Source: Streptomyces camelliae (GTDB lineage: Bacteria > Actinomycetota > Actinomycetes > Streptomycetales > Streptomycetaceae). From it: a stretch of DNA of 64,000 bases. Under the pieces are notes generated by a model. That model was not told where the DNA came from and ran no database searches. It was given only the letters and a program-made list of their open reading frames with translations. This document shows, one piece after another, positions 35,257 to 43,952 of the stretch. Made by a program: the position numbers and the translations under genes. The stretch spans positions 7,812,001 through 7,876,000 of the forward strand of contig NZ_CP115300.1 in assembly GCF_027625935.1 (NCBI RefSeq), given 5' to 3'. The first letter of the stretch is position 1, and every line of letters begins with the position of its first letter.

Positions 35257-36600
35257 TCAGAATTCGTTGTCCACCTCCGACTTCGTGCCAGACGGCGCCA
35301 CGGCCGGAGCGGCCTCCGGATCCGTGCCGGTACGAGCCACGGTGAGAGCGGCGGCCGGGTCGTCGTCCGGCCCGCTCACCGGGATCCAGTGGCCGGCCTC
35401 GGCGCGATACGGCCACCAGTGCCCGTCGGCGTCCAGGCGCAGCTGAACGCCTTCGCCGGCCACGGTCCACCGGTTGCCGCTCCGGTCGAACGACGGCTCC
35501 TCGCCCTCCTCCCAGGCCGCGTCCAGCACCACGCGTGCGCGTGCGAGCGCCGCGCCTTCCACCGGCCGCTCCTCGTCGAGCACGGCCAGGGCCACCGCAC
35601 CTCCGGCGCGCCAGGCCCGGACAGCGGCCGTCAACCCTTCGCGGCCGCGCCCTGACCCTTCGGCGAGCCGCTCGGTGACGGCACCGACGGGCGCTTCGCA
35701 GGCAAGGCGTACGGCGTCCTGCTCGGCGGTTGCGGCGGTTGCGGCGGTTGTGGTGGAGCTGTCCTGCGGGTCGCCGCGAAGGATCTCGGCGAGCAGCCGG
35801 TACGCCTCCACGGCAGTGCGGCCCGCCAGGTGCCCCAGAGCCACAGGATCGATCGCGGGTGGCTCTGCCGCACCGGTGTCGAAGGATGGCGGCGTGCCGG
35901 GCGTCCGGGGCAGTCCGGGCAGCTCGGGCAGCGGTGGCAGGATGTCCCCGGCCGCCCACGCCTCCGCCGCGTCCACGCCCTCGGGTCCGGGCGGGGTGAC
36001 TTCGGCGCGGGGTGCGACGCTGCGCACCTGCAGCTCCGCCAGAAGCACGTCCCTTTCCCGCCCGCGCAGCAGCAGGAGCAGCAATGGATCGTCGTCCAGC
36101 AGGCGCGCGACCTGGTGGCACAGCGCTGCGGTGTGTCCGCAGTGGTCCCACGTTCCGCAGTCGCAGGCGGGCTCCAGCTCCCCGAGGCCCGGCAGCAGCT
36201 CGATCCCGCTCACCGCGGCGTCCTCGATCAGGTGCGGGGGAAGCTCCCGGTCGAACAGCGCGGCCATGTGCCCGGCCTCCTCCACGGCCAGGTCCAGGAA
36301 CCGCGCCCACTCCTCCTCGGACAGCACCGGCACCAGGACGTCGGCCCGGTGGGCGGCACCTCCGGGCTCCCGTACGACTGCCGTGACCCGGCCCGGACGT
36401 ACGGTCGTCGCGCCGACGCCGCCCGCGCGCGCGAGCCGGCGTCCCGCCTTGACCGCCGCGCCGTCCAGGGCCGCGTCCTCCAGGGCCCGCAGCCAGGCGC
36501 GCCCCCACCAGCTCCGCGCGAATCCGCCCCCACGCACCGGCGGTTGCGCGGCGAACGTGCGGCCGGCCACGCGCGTGTGCTCGTCGTCGTAAGGGCTCAT
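35257..36600 (-). CDS. SWIM zinc-finger protein, partner of the SNF2 helicase
   Basis: Predicted 447 aa. The N-terminal region has FARSWWGRAWLRALEDAALD, typical of actinobacterial SWIM proteins. The zinc finger CDCGTWDHCGH (about residues 145-155) fits the C-x-C-x(n)-C-x-H SWIM pattern. Between residues 230 and 290 lies a Pro- and Ala/Thr-rich linker (SSTTTAATAATAEQD). The ATG at 36600 overlaps the stop of the SNF2 gene (ATGA), so the two are translated together. SWIM fingers bind DNA or proteins; the constant pairing with SNF2 helicases suggests a chromatin- or repair-related complex whose task is unknown. Confidence 0.9.
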   Translation of the reverse strand: MSPYDDEHTRVAGRTFAAQPPVRGGGFARSWWGRAWLRALEDAALDGAAVKAGRRLARAGGVGATTVRPGRVTAVVREPGGAAHRADVLVPVLSEEEWARFLDLAVEEAGHMAALFDRELPPHLIEDAAVSGIELLPGLGELEPACDCGTWDHCGHTAALCHQVARLLDDDPLLLLLLRGRERDVLLAELQVRSVAPRAEVTPPGPEGVDAAEAWAAGDILPPLPELPGLPRTPGTPPSFDTGAAEPPAIDPVALGHLAGRTAVEAYRLLAEILRGDPQDSSTTTAATAATAEQDAVRLACEAPVGAVTERLAEGSGRGREGLTAAVRAWRAGGAVALAVLDEERPVEGAALARARVVLDAAWEEGEEPSFDRSGNRWTVAGEGVQLRLDADGHWWPYRAEAGHWIPVSGPDDDPAAALTVARTGTDPEAAPAVAPSGTKSEVDNEF

Positions 36601-39470
36601 CGCGCCTCCCCGCGCAGTTCCACCAGTGCCGCCAGCTCCGCGTCCGTCAGCTCCGTCAGCGCCGCTTCACCGGTGGTGAGCACCGCGTCCGCCAACTCCC
36701 TTTTGCGGGCGAGCATGTCCGCGATCCGGTCCTCCAGAGTGCCCTCGGCGATCAGCCGGTGGACCTGCACCGGACGGGTCTGCCCGATGCGGTACGCACG
36801 GTCGGTCGCCTGCGCCTCGACCGCGGGGTTCCACCAGCGGTCATAGTGCACGACATGCTCGGCCCGGGTGAGGTTCAGGCCTGTCCCGGCGGCCTTCAAG
36901 GAGAGCAGGAACACCGGCACTTCACCGTCCTGGAAACGCCGTACCAGCGCCTCGCGCGCAGGGACCGGGGTCCCGCCGTGGAGCAGCAGCGACGGTACGC
37001 CGCGGGCGGCCAGATGGCGTTCGAGCAGGCGGGCCATGCGCACGTACTGCGTGAAGACGAGCACGCCCGAACCCTCCGTGAGGATCGTGCCGAGCAGCTC
37101 GTCCAGCAGCTCCAGCTTTCCCGAACGGCCGGCGAGCCGTGGATCGTCCTCTTTGAGGAACTGCGCCGGGTGATTGCAGATCTGCTTCAGGCCGGTCAGC
37201 AGTCGCACGATCAGGCCCCGGCGGACCATGGGGCCGGCAGCCGCGATCCGGTCCAGCGTCTCGCGGACCAACGCCTCGTACAGGCCTGCCTGTTCGGGTG
37301 TGAGAGGGACCGGACGGTCGCTCTCGGTCTTCGGCGGGAGCTCGGGGGCGATGCCGGGGTCCGACTTGCGCCGTCGCAGCAGGAACGGTCGCACGAGCTT
37401 CGACAGCCGCCGCGCGGCGGCCGGGTCGAGGCCGCCCTCGACCGGCTGCGCGTACCGCGCGTGGAAGGCGCCGAGGCGGCCGAGCAGGCCGGGGGTCGTC
37501 CAGTCGAGGATCGCCCACAGCTCCGTGAGATTGTTCTCCACCGGAGTGCCGGTGAGCGCCACGCGCGCGCGTGCGCCGAGGGAACGCAACGCTCGCGCGG
37601 TCGCCGAGTAGGGGTTCTTCACATGCTGCGCCTCGTCGGCCACGACCAGGCCCCAGGGCACCCCGGCGAGCCGCCCGGCGTCCAGACGCATCGTGCCGTA
37701 CGTCGTCAGCACGAACTCCCCGGCCGCGACGGAGCCGAGATCGCGCGCGGGCCCGTGGAACCTGCGCACCGGCAGGCCCGGGGCGAACCGCTCGATCTCG
37801 CGCTGCCAGTTGCCGAGCAGGGAGGCCGGGCAGACGACGAGCGTGGGACCGATGGCCGAGGCGTCCGTCTGCCGGTGCAGATGCAGAGCGATCAGCGTGA
37901 CCGTCTTGCCGAGACCCATGTCGTCGGCCAGACAGCAGCCCAGACCGAGGGACGTCATGCGCGCCAGCCAGTCGAGACCGTGCAGCTGGTAGTCCCGCAG
38001 TGTGGCGGCGAGGCTCGGCGGCGGTCCGACGACGCGCACCGGTTCGCTGTCCGTGAGCCGTTCCCGCAGCCGCTCCAGCCAGCCCGTCGAGCGCACGCCG
38101 ACCTGCTGTCCGTCGGCTTCCGCCGAGCCCGTCAGAGCGGCGGCCAGCGCCTCGACGGCCGTGACGGGACGGTCCTGCCGCATCCGGGCGCGGTCCGCCT
38201 GCCGTGGGTCGACCAGGACCCACCCGTCGTGCAGCCGCACCAGGGGCCGCTTGGCCTCCGCCAGCCGGTCCAGCTCCGCCCGGGACACCTCCCGCCCGCC
38301 CAGCGAAAAGCCCCACGAGAACGCGACCGTCGTGTCCGCCGACAGGAGCGCCGAGGGAGCCGGGGCTTCTCCGGGACCGGCCGTGCCGTCGTCCCGCGGT
38401 CCGATCGTCGCGTGCACGGTGAGGTCGCGGGCCAGCTCCTTCGGCCAGTGGACGTCGACTCCCGCCGCGGTCAGCGCCCGGGTGCCTTCGCCCAGCAGTT
38501 CGGCGATCTCGTCGTCGGCGAGGTCCACAGCGTCCGGTACGGCGGAGGAGAGCAGCGGCGTCAACGGCGGCCAGGCGCGGACCGCGCGGCGCAGCGCCAG
38601 CAGCGCGTCCGCACGCGCGCGTGCACCGTACGTCTCGTGCGTGTGCCCGGCACCGGTCCACAGGCTTACGGCGTCGAGGACGTCCGTCGCCCGGCTCGGA
38701 CCGTGCACTTGCAGTACCGCGCGGAACCGGGCTCCGCCGTCGTCCCGCGCGGTGGCGTCCACGTCGAGACCGGAGACCTCCATGCGCAGCGACAGCCGTA
38801 CGCCCGCGTCGTGGCCGGCGGCGATGTCGTCCGCCCAGGCCCGCAGCTCGGGCAGGCGCCGCGGCTCGGTCGCCGCGTACGCGGGGCCGCCGGTCACCAA
38901 GGGGGCCGCGGGCGAGCGCGGGAGCACGTCGGCGAGCGCGTCAAGGAAGGCGCGCAGCAGCCGCTCCGGGTCGGGCAGCCGGGTCGGCTCCGCGGCCGTG
39001 AGCGGTACCGCGTGAGCCTCCGGTGGCATGGCGGCGGCGAGTTCGCGGACCAACTCCGCGTCCCGGGCGGACAGCGGGCCCACCCGCCAGGCGTCGTGAT
39101 CGCCCGGGGAGAGACCCGGCAGAAGCAGGCCCCGGGCGAGGAAATGCAGGGCCAGTTCGCAGGCGGCGTGCCAGAAACGGGCCGAGCGGTGCCCCTGTGA
39201 CAGCGCACGCGTGCGCGTGAGCATCGACAGGGCACTGGGTATGGGCAGCAGAAGCGCGGTCGTACGGACCTGTTCGACATCGCCGTCCGCCGCGGGCAGC
39301 ACGATGTCCAGCTCCGCCGTGGAGCCGTCGGCGACGGCGGGCAGGGCTTCACCGTCCCGGCGCCAGAAGGCGAACCGGCCCGAGCGAGCCGGGTCGGACG
39401 GCAGGAACACGGCGCAGCAGCAGGCCAGTTCGGCCAGCTCGGAGGGCGGCTCCGTGGGAAGAGTCTGCAC
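36597..39470 (-). CDS. SNF2/Rad54-type DEAD-box ATPase
   Basis: Predicted 957 aa from GTG 39470; a GAGGAG lies 12 nt upstream, so the start is not certain and the ORF is open to 39620. The N-terminal 450 residues are the SNF2-associated bacterial region. The helicase core has LADDMGLGKTVTLIALHLHR (motif I, about 515), VVADEAQHVKNPYSATARAL (motif II, DEAQ), ALTGTPVENNLTELWAILDW (III), LVFTQYVRMARLLERHLAAR (IV) and VVHYDRWWNPAVEAQATDRA YRIGQ (V-VI). It is an ATP-driven DNA translocase. The TGA overlaps the SWIM gene start. Confidence 0.92.
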   Translation of the reverse strand: MQTLPTEPPSELAELACCCAVFLPSDPARSGRFAFWRRDGEALPAVADGSTAELDIVLPAADGDVEQVRTTALLLPIPSALSMLTRTRALSQGHRSARFWHAACELALHFLARGLLLPGLSPGDHDAWRVGPLSARDAELVRELAAAMPPEAHAVPLTAAEPTRLPDPERLLRAFLDALADVLPRSPAAPLVTGGPAYAATEPRRLPELRAWADDIAAGHDAGVRLSLRMEVSGLDVDATARDDGGARFRAVLQVHGPSRATDVLDAVSLWTGAGHTHETYGARARADALLALRRAVRAWPPLTPLLSSAVPDAVDLADDEIAELLGEGTRALTAAGVDVHWPKELARDLTVHATIGPRDDGTAGPGEAPAPSALLSADTTVAFSWGFSLGGREVSRAELDRLAEAKRPLVRLHDGWVLVDPRQADRARMRQDRPVTAVEALAAALTGSAEADGQQVGVRSTGWLERLRERLTDSEPVRVVGPPPSLAATLRDYQLHGLDWLARMTSLGLGCCLADDMGLGKTVTLIALHLHRQTDASAIGPTLVVCPASLLGNWQREIERFAPGLPVRRFHGPARDLGSVAAGEFVLTTYGTMRLDAGRLAGVPWGLVVADEAQHVKNPYSATARALRSLGARARVALTGTPVENNLTELWAILDWTTPGLLGRLGAFHARYAQPVEGGLDPAAARRLSKLVRPFLLRRRKSDPGIAPELPPKTESDRPVPLTPEQAGLYEALVRETLDRIAAAGPMVRRGLIVRLLTGLKQICNHPAQFLKEDDPRLAGRSGKLELLDELLGTILTEGSGVLVFTQYVRMARLLERHLAARGVPSLLLHGGTPVPAREALVRRFQDGEVPVFLLSLKAAGTGLNLTRAEHVVHYDRWWNPAVEAQATDRAYRIGQTRPVQVHRLIAEGTLEDRIADMLARKRELADAVLTTGEAALTELTDAELAALVELRGEAR

Positions 39471-39790
39471 AGGGATGGCGCACTCCTCAAATTTGACTAC
39501 CTGTCTCGGAGTCGCCGAGGGTACAGGAACGCCGAGCACAGCCCCTCGTGCCGATGCCGTGATCCGCGCCACTTCACAATCTGTTCGACCGGTGGCCGTC
39601 GTCAGCGGACGACATCGCATCGCGCGGCCGACAACTGGCTCGTGGCGGAGCGATACTGCGAGCAGAGCCCAGGCGCGACCATTAGGGGGCGGGCCTCGGG
39701 GATGTCTCAGGGTCGGGGCCCGGAACCGCGGGGAGCCCGGGGCCGTTTTCTGAGCAGAGAGCGGCAGTGGCCGCGAAGGAGGCGACGCTC

Positions 39791-39973
39791 ATGTCCAAGA
39801 ACGCGAAGATCGCCGCTGGAGGTGTGGCGGTCGGGCTGATCCTGCTGATATGGCTGCCCTGGTGGGTGGCGTTCCTGATCGTGGTCGGAGTCCCGGTGGC
39901 CGCGTATCTGGCCCTGGACCCCTCACAGCGGCGCAGGCTCCGCAGGGTGACGCGCAAGGAACTCGGCCGCTGA
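39791..39973 (+). CDS. Small single- or double-pass membrane protein
   Basis: Predicted 60 aa. The ATG at 39791 has AAGGAGG upstream; an upstream in-frame codon at 39767 is less likely. After MSKNAKIAAGG two hydrophobic stretches (VAVGLILLIWLPWW and FLIVVGVPVAAYLAL) are followed by a basic tail (QRRRLRRVTRKELGR) that should face the cytoplasm. No family name is known to me. It is monocistronic, ending before the strong terminator at 40066. Confidence 0.75.
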   Translation: MSKNAKIAAGGVAVGLILLIWLPWWVAFLIVVGVPVAAYLALDPSQRRRLRRVTRKELGR

Positions 39974-40065
39974 GGCGTTCGGCGGCGGACGGTCCGCGGC
40001 ACCGGCTCGCACGGATGCCGGACGGCGGGGGCGGGTTGCACGGACCCCCAGCGCGGCCCTGACGG

Positions 40066-40102
40066 CCCCGTGGCCGCGCTGTCCCGCAGCGCGGCCACGG
40101 GG
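40066..40102. terminator. Bidirectional hairpin terminator
   Basis: Perfect 16-bp inverted repeat CCCCGTGGCCGCGCTG / CAGCGCGGCCACGGGG with a 5-nt loop, between the convergent genes 39791-39973 and 40145-41023. No U tract, as is common for Streptomyces terminators. Confidence 0.75.
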
Positions 40103-40144
40103 CGGGTGAGCGCGCGACCGGTGGCAGCCGAGGGCTGCCAGGTC

Positions 40145-41023
40145 TCAGCTCGGCCGGACAGCCATCTTGTCGAGGGCTTCCAGCAGCCCTGGCAGCTCGG
40201 GGCCCCGGCCCACCGGCAGCACCTCGCCCGGCTCGTCGTCCAGCAGGACGAACGCGATGTCGTCGGTTCGGGCCACGAGCGACCAGCCGGGGCCGTCGGC
40301 CCGCAGCGTCCGGGCGTCACCCGGGGCGAACGACGAGCGCACCCGGCCGAGCGGCGGCGGCGAGTCGACGTAGGCGCGCGCCTCCGCGAGCACCCGCCGG
40401 ACCCCTCGATGGCCACTGTGCGGTACGTTTCCGCCCTCCACCAAGGGCTCGGCGGTCTCCTCGGTCTCCCTGCTCTGCGGGGAGGCTTCCGCGGCCTTTG
40501 CCGACGGGCCTGGCGTGGTGAACTCCTCGTCGTTGATCTGCTCCCGCCATGCCGCCCATTGCAGAGCGATCTCGTCGGCGCCCAGACGGCGCTGGGCCGG
40601 CCCCCAGATGCCGGTGTCCGGAGGGCTCAGCGGGGGTCCGTCGGCCACGTCGGGAGCGGGGTCGTGCGGTGCGGGGACGCCGGGTGCCGCGACGGCGACC
40701 GCCAGGGGCCAGCCGGGCAGGGCGGCCACGACCGCGCGCTCGTCCGGCGACAGCTCGTACTCCATGCCGCAGTCCCAGGACGCGATCGCCACGGCGACCA
40801 GCGAGACGTCGTCGATGACGACCGTCCAGCGGGCACCGGCGCCGTCCTGGCCCAGCACCAGGCCGTACCCGTCGGCACGGGGCGCGAGTCCCAGTGCGGC
40901 ACATGCCTCCGGATAGTCGTCGCCCAGAACGCTCGGAAACTGCGCCGGCGTCAGCAGTACCGCCGTCAGCACGTACAGCGCATCGTCTGCGGCGGCGACG
41001 GCCTCATCATCCGTCCCGGCCAT
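40145..41023 (-). CDS. Hypothetical protein, 292 aa
   Basis: ATG at 41023 with GGGAGG at 6-nt spacing and consistent codon bias, so a real gene. The N-terminal domain (VLTAVLLTPAQFPSVLGDDY, ALGLAPRADGYGLVLGQDG) and the C-terminal domain (GWSLVARTDDIAFVLLDDEP, GEVLPVGRGPELPGLLEALD) flank a disordered acidic linker (about residues 165-210). The C-terminal part, with SLVARTDDIAFVLLD, has the look of a SUKH- or YwqJ-type immunity fold, but this is only an impression. No signal peptide or membrane helix. Neighbours give no clue. Confidence 0.7.
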   Translation of the reverse strand: MAGTDDEAVAAADDALYVLTAVLLTPAQFPSVLGDDYPEACAALGLAPRADGYGLVLGQDGAGARWTVVIDDVSLVAVAIASWDCGMEYELSPDERAVVAALPGWPLAVAVAAPGVPAPHDPAPDVADGPPLSPPDTGIWGPAQRRLGADEIALQWAAWREQINDEEFTTPGPSAKAAEASPQSRETEETAEPLVEGGNVPHSGHRGVRRVLAEARAYVDSPPPLGRVRSSFAPGDARTLRADGPGWSLVARTDDIAFVLLDDEPGEVLPVGRGPELPGLLEALDKMAVRPS

Positions 41024-41337
41024 CCCAGCCTCCCAGTGGTTCGTCCAACGGCGCGCACCCTAGTGCGAGCGGAAGCCCGTTGTCACGACTCCCCACACCA
41101 CGCGGAGCTGCAGGTTTCCGCCTGGACGGGGGCGAAACGTCCATGATGGACGCACGGTGTCCGATGGCGTGTGGACGGCCCGAGGAGAGCACGGATCCCA
41201 GCAGCACTGCCTCGAACACTTTGTGCGCACGCCCCTTCCGCTGCCCTGATCGAGCCCAGGGCCGCCGTCGCCGACGATTCACATGTCGTCACTCACCGTA
41301 GAGTTGAGCCTCCTTCGGGAGAAAGGAGGACGGCAGG
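41024..41337. other. 314-bp promoter region with a perfect palindrome
   Basis: No gene is supported here. The stretch separates the divergent genes at 40145 and 41338 and must contain their promoters. The palindrome CGTCCATGATGGACG at 41138-41152 is listed separately. Confidence 0.5.
41138..41152. promoter_or_regulatory. 15-bp palindrome CGTCCATGATGGACG
   Basis: Perfect 7-bp inverted repeat around a central G, midway between the divergent starts at 41023 and 41338. Size and symmetry fit a dimeric repressor site (TetR, MarR or GntR type). No regulator gene is adjacent. Confidence 0.45.
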
Positions 41338-42243
41338 GTGAAGCGGTTCGAACGGCTCGGCAGGATCCGCCGACTGGACCCGGTGGCGGACGCGGTGGAG
41401 ATCTACCGGCTGAGCACGGCCTTCGAGTTCCCCTGGGACTACACGCGCGCGCTCGAACTGGCCCTGTACCGCACCTATGCCGTGCCGAGCATCGGCCGGC
41501 TGCTCGCCGAGACGGCGCAGCTGACCGAGCGCACGCAGAAGCGGTACGACGACACGGTGCTGCTCCTCGACACCATCGTGGAGAACGGCTTCGCGGCCGA
41601 GGAGGGCCGCACGGCGATCCGCCGCATCAACCAGATGCACCGCAGCTACGACATCAGCGACGACGACATGCGCTATGTGCTGAGCACCTTCGTCGTGGTG
41701 CCCAGACGATGGATCGACGCCTACGGATGGCGGCGGTTGTCCCGGCACGAGATCGTCGCCGCGACCGAGTACTACCGCACCCTGGGCCGGCACATGGGCA
41801 TCCCCGGCATCCCCGGGACCTATGAGGAGTTCGAAGCACTCCTCGACGCCTACGAGCGGGACCACTTCGGCTGGGACGAACAGTCCCGGCAGGTCTCCGA
41901 CGCCACCCTCGACCTGATGGCGTCCTGGTATCCGCGGCCGCTGGCACCGGTGCTGCGTACGGCGACCCTCGCCCTGCTCGACGAGCCGCTGCTGCACGCC
42001 TTCCGCTACGCGCCGCCCGGGGCGGCCACCACCGCGCTCGTGCGCCGCGCCGTACGCACGCGTGGCCGGCTCGTCCGGCTGCTGCCGCCGCGCCGCGCCC
42101 CGCACTTCGCCCGCCAGAACCGGGAGATCAAGGGCTACCCGAACGGCTACCGAGTCGACGGCCTGGGTACCCGCCCGGTCCCCGGACTGAGTGGCTGCCC
42201 GGTATGGCACAGGGACCCCTCGGCGGCCGAAGCAGCCGAGTGA
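41338..42243 (+). CDS. Oxygenase MpaB-family protein (DUF2236)
   Basis: Predicted 301 aa; GTG at 41338 preceded by AAAGGAGG. LSTAFEFPWDYTRALELALY and RTYAVPSIGRLLAETAQLTE open the helical domain. RINQMHRSYDISDDDMRYVL holds the conserved histidine region typical of latex-clearing-protein/MpaB-like haem b proteins, and VVVPRRWIDAYGWRRLSRHE continues it. Close relatives include oxygenases acting on polyisoprene or prenyl side chains; the substrate here is unknown. The C-terminal 100 residues (TRGRLVRLLPPRRAPHFARQ) are basic. A strong hairpin follows the gene. Confidence 0.88.
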   Translation: MKRFERLGRIRRLDPVADAVEIYRLSTAFEFPWDYTRALELALYRTYAVPSIGRLLAETAQLTERTQKRYDDTVLLLDTIVENGFAAEEGRTAIRRINQMHRSYDISDDDMRYVLSTFVVVPRRWIDAYGWRRLSRHEIVAATEYYRTLGRHMGIPGIPGTYEEFEALLDAYERDHFGWDEQSRQVSDATLDLMASWYPRPLAPVLRTATLALLDEPLLHAFRYAPPGAATTALVRRAVRTRGRLVRLLPPRRAPHFARQNREIKGYPNGYRVDGLGTRPVPGLSGCPVWHRDPSAAEAAE

Positions 42244-42262
42244 GGCGAGGGCATCGCGCAGC

Positions 42263-42293
42263 CGGCGCCGGCAAGGAAGGCCGGCCGGCGCCG
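42263..42293. terminator. Hairpin between convergent genes
   Basis: CGGCGCCGGC / GCCGGCGCCG, a 10-bp perfect stem with an 11-nt loop, 20 bp after the MpaB-family stop and upstream of the convergent methyltransferase end. Confidence 0.6.
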
Positions 42294-42379
42294 TGGCACG
42301 GTTGCCCGGCGGACCGGCCCCACCGGCGGTTCTCAGCCTGCGCGGCACGGCGCGAGGGGTGTCCGCAGCGGCGTGCCGC

Positions 42380-42988
42380 TCAGTTCTCGCGCGTCGCGAG
42401 CGCGAGAAAGCGCGCGTCCTCGTCGACGTACGACGTCATGCGCCATCCCGAACGGGCCAGGAGCGGACCGAGGTTGGTCTCGGCGCGCAGGTCGTCGGGG
42501 GTGACCTGGCGGCCCTGCCGGGCCGCGAGGGCGGCCCGCCCGATGGGGTGGAACAGCGCGAGCGTGCCGCCCGGCCGCACCACGCGCGCCAGTTCCCGCA
42601 GGTTGTCCACCGGGTTCGGCAGGTGGGCGATCAGACCGGCCGCGAAGACGGCGTCCAGCGTCTGCGGCCGCAGTGGCAGTGCGGCGACGTCGGCGAGCAG
42701 CAGCCACCCGTCCCGCTCCCGCCCCGCCCGCACGGCCGCCTGGAGCATCTCCGGCGTCAGGTCGGCACCCAGCACCACCCCGGAGGGGCCCACGGCGGCC
42801 CGGAGCGGCGGCAGGGCACGTCCGGTGCCGCAGCCCGCGTCCAGCACGCGGTCACCCGGCCGCAGTCCGAGGTCGTCCACGGCGGCCGCGTAGGCGGGGC
42901 CGTCGTCGGGGAACCGGCTGTCCCAGTCGGCGGCCCGGGCGCCGAAGAATTCCTGCACATGTGTGTGGTCGTCGCTCATGTTCCGCAT
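42380..42988 (-). CDS. Class I SAM-dependent methyltransferase
   Basis: Predicted 202 aa. VQEFFGARAADWDSRFPDDG precedes the SAM-binding motif I VLDAGCGTGRALPPL (about residue 50). Acidic motif II is GVVLGADLTPEMLQAA, then LLLADVAALPLRPQTLDAVF and LARVVRPGGTLALFHPIGRA (motifs III-IV). The fold and motifs are those of the UbiE/Methyltransf_11 group; the acceptor molecule is unknown. The start at 42988 has GAGGA close upstream; ATG 42979 is an alternative. Divergent from the MHYT gene, sharing a 140-bp promoter region. Confidence 0.9.
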   Translation of the reverse strand: MRNMSDDHTHVQEFFGARAADWDSRFPDDGPAYAAAVDDLGLRPGDRVLDAGCGTGRALPPLRAAVGPSGVVLGADLTPEMLQAAVRAGRERDGWLLLADVAALPLRPQTLDAVFAAGLIAHLPNPVDNLRELARVVRPGGTLALFHPIGRAALAARQGRQVTPDDLRAETNLGPLLARSGWRMTSYVDEDARFLALATREN

Positions 42989-43129
42989 GATTCCTCACCG
43001 TCACGAGGGATATGTAGGCGCACATGTTCGGGCCGGACCCGATCGTTCCGTCGCATCCACCTGTCATATTCCACCAGCTTTCGAAATGCGCCCCCTATGT
43101 GCGCCCGTGCCCCCTAGCGTCCCTTGGCC

Positions 43130-43903
43130 ATGGGACACCTGGACCACGCCGCCTTCGGCTGGCTGACCCCCGTGCTGTCATACGTGATGGCCTGTACCGG
43201 CGCCGCACTCGGACTGCGCTGCACCGTCCGCGCGCTCGCCACCACCGGCCGCTCGCGCCGCAACTGGCTCGTCACCGCGGCCTCCGCGATCGGGACGGGC
43301 ATCTGGACCATGCACTTCGTGGCCATGCTCGGCTTCCGCGTCAGCGGCACCGACATCCGCTACGACGTGCCGCTGACCATCCTCAGCCTCCTCGTCGCCA
43401 TGGTCGTCGTCTGCGCCGGCGTCTTCGTCGTCGGCTACAGCCGCGCCCGCAACCGAGCGCTCCTGATCGGCGGACTCACCACCGGGCTGGGCGTCGCCAG
43501 CATGCACTACCTGGGCATGGCGGCGGTCCGGCTGCACGGAGACGTCCGGTACGACCCCGTCCTCGTCGGACTGTCGGTGCTGATCGCCGTAGTAGCGGCG
43601 ACAGCGGCCCTGTGGGCCGGCCTCAACATCAAGTCGCCCCTCGCGGTCACCGTCGCCTCCCTCCTCATGGGAGCGGCCGTCAGCAGCATGCACTACACCG
43701 GGATGTTCGCGGTCAGCGTGCATGTGAACCCCTCCGGCGAGGCCCTGCCCGGGGCCACGGCGATGCAGTTCATCTTCCCCCTCGCCGTCGGCCTCGGGTC
43801 CTATCTCTTCATCACCTCGGCCTTCGTCGCCCTCTCACCCACCGCCGACGAGCGTGAGGCGTCCGCCTCCGCCCAGCGGCCCGTCGAGACCGTCGCCCGT
43901 TAG
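43130..43903 (+). CDS. MHYT-domain membrane sensor protein
   Basis: Predicted 257 aa. The MHYT motif occurs three times as M-H-F-V-A-M, M-H-Y-L-G-M and M-H-Y-T-G-M (WTMHFVAMLGF, SMHYLGMAAV, SMHYTGMFAV), each near the end of a transmembrane helix; about seven helices in all. MHYT domains are thought to bind copper and sense oxygen, CO or NO. No output domain is attached, so signalling would need a partner. No good ribosome-binding site precedes the ATG, so a leaderless message is possible. The conservon begins 50 bp downstream and may be co-transcribed. Confidence 0.92.
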   Translation: MGHLDHAAFGWLTPVLSYVMACTGAALGLRCTVRALATTGRSRRNWLVTAASAIGTGIWTMHFVAMLGFRVSGTDIRYDVPLTILSLLVAMVVVCAGVFVVGYSRARNRALLIGGLTTGLGVASMHYLGMAAVRLHGDVRYDPVLVGLSVLIAVVAATAALWAGLNIKSPLAVTVASLLMGAAVSSMHYTGMFAVSVHVNPSGEALPGATAMQFIFPLAVGLGSYLFITSAFVALSPTADEREASASAQRPVETVAR

Positions 43904-43952
43904 CGGGAGCCCGGCCCGAGCGCCCCGACCCCACGTCCCGAGCGAGGAGGCC

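Noticed and set aside
36759..39200. An 813-codon plus-strand frame.
   Set aside because: Antisense to the SNF2 helicase.
41007..41282. A 91-codon minus-strand ORF upstream of the 292-aa hypothetical gene.
   Set aside because: No coding bias and no ribosome-binding site; it covers the divergent promoter region and the palindrome.
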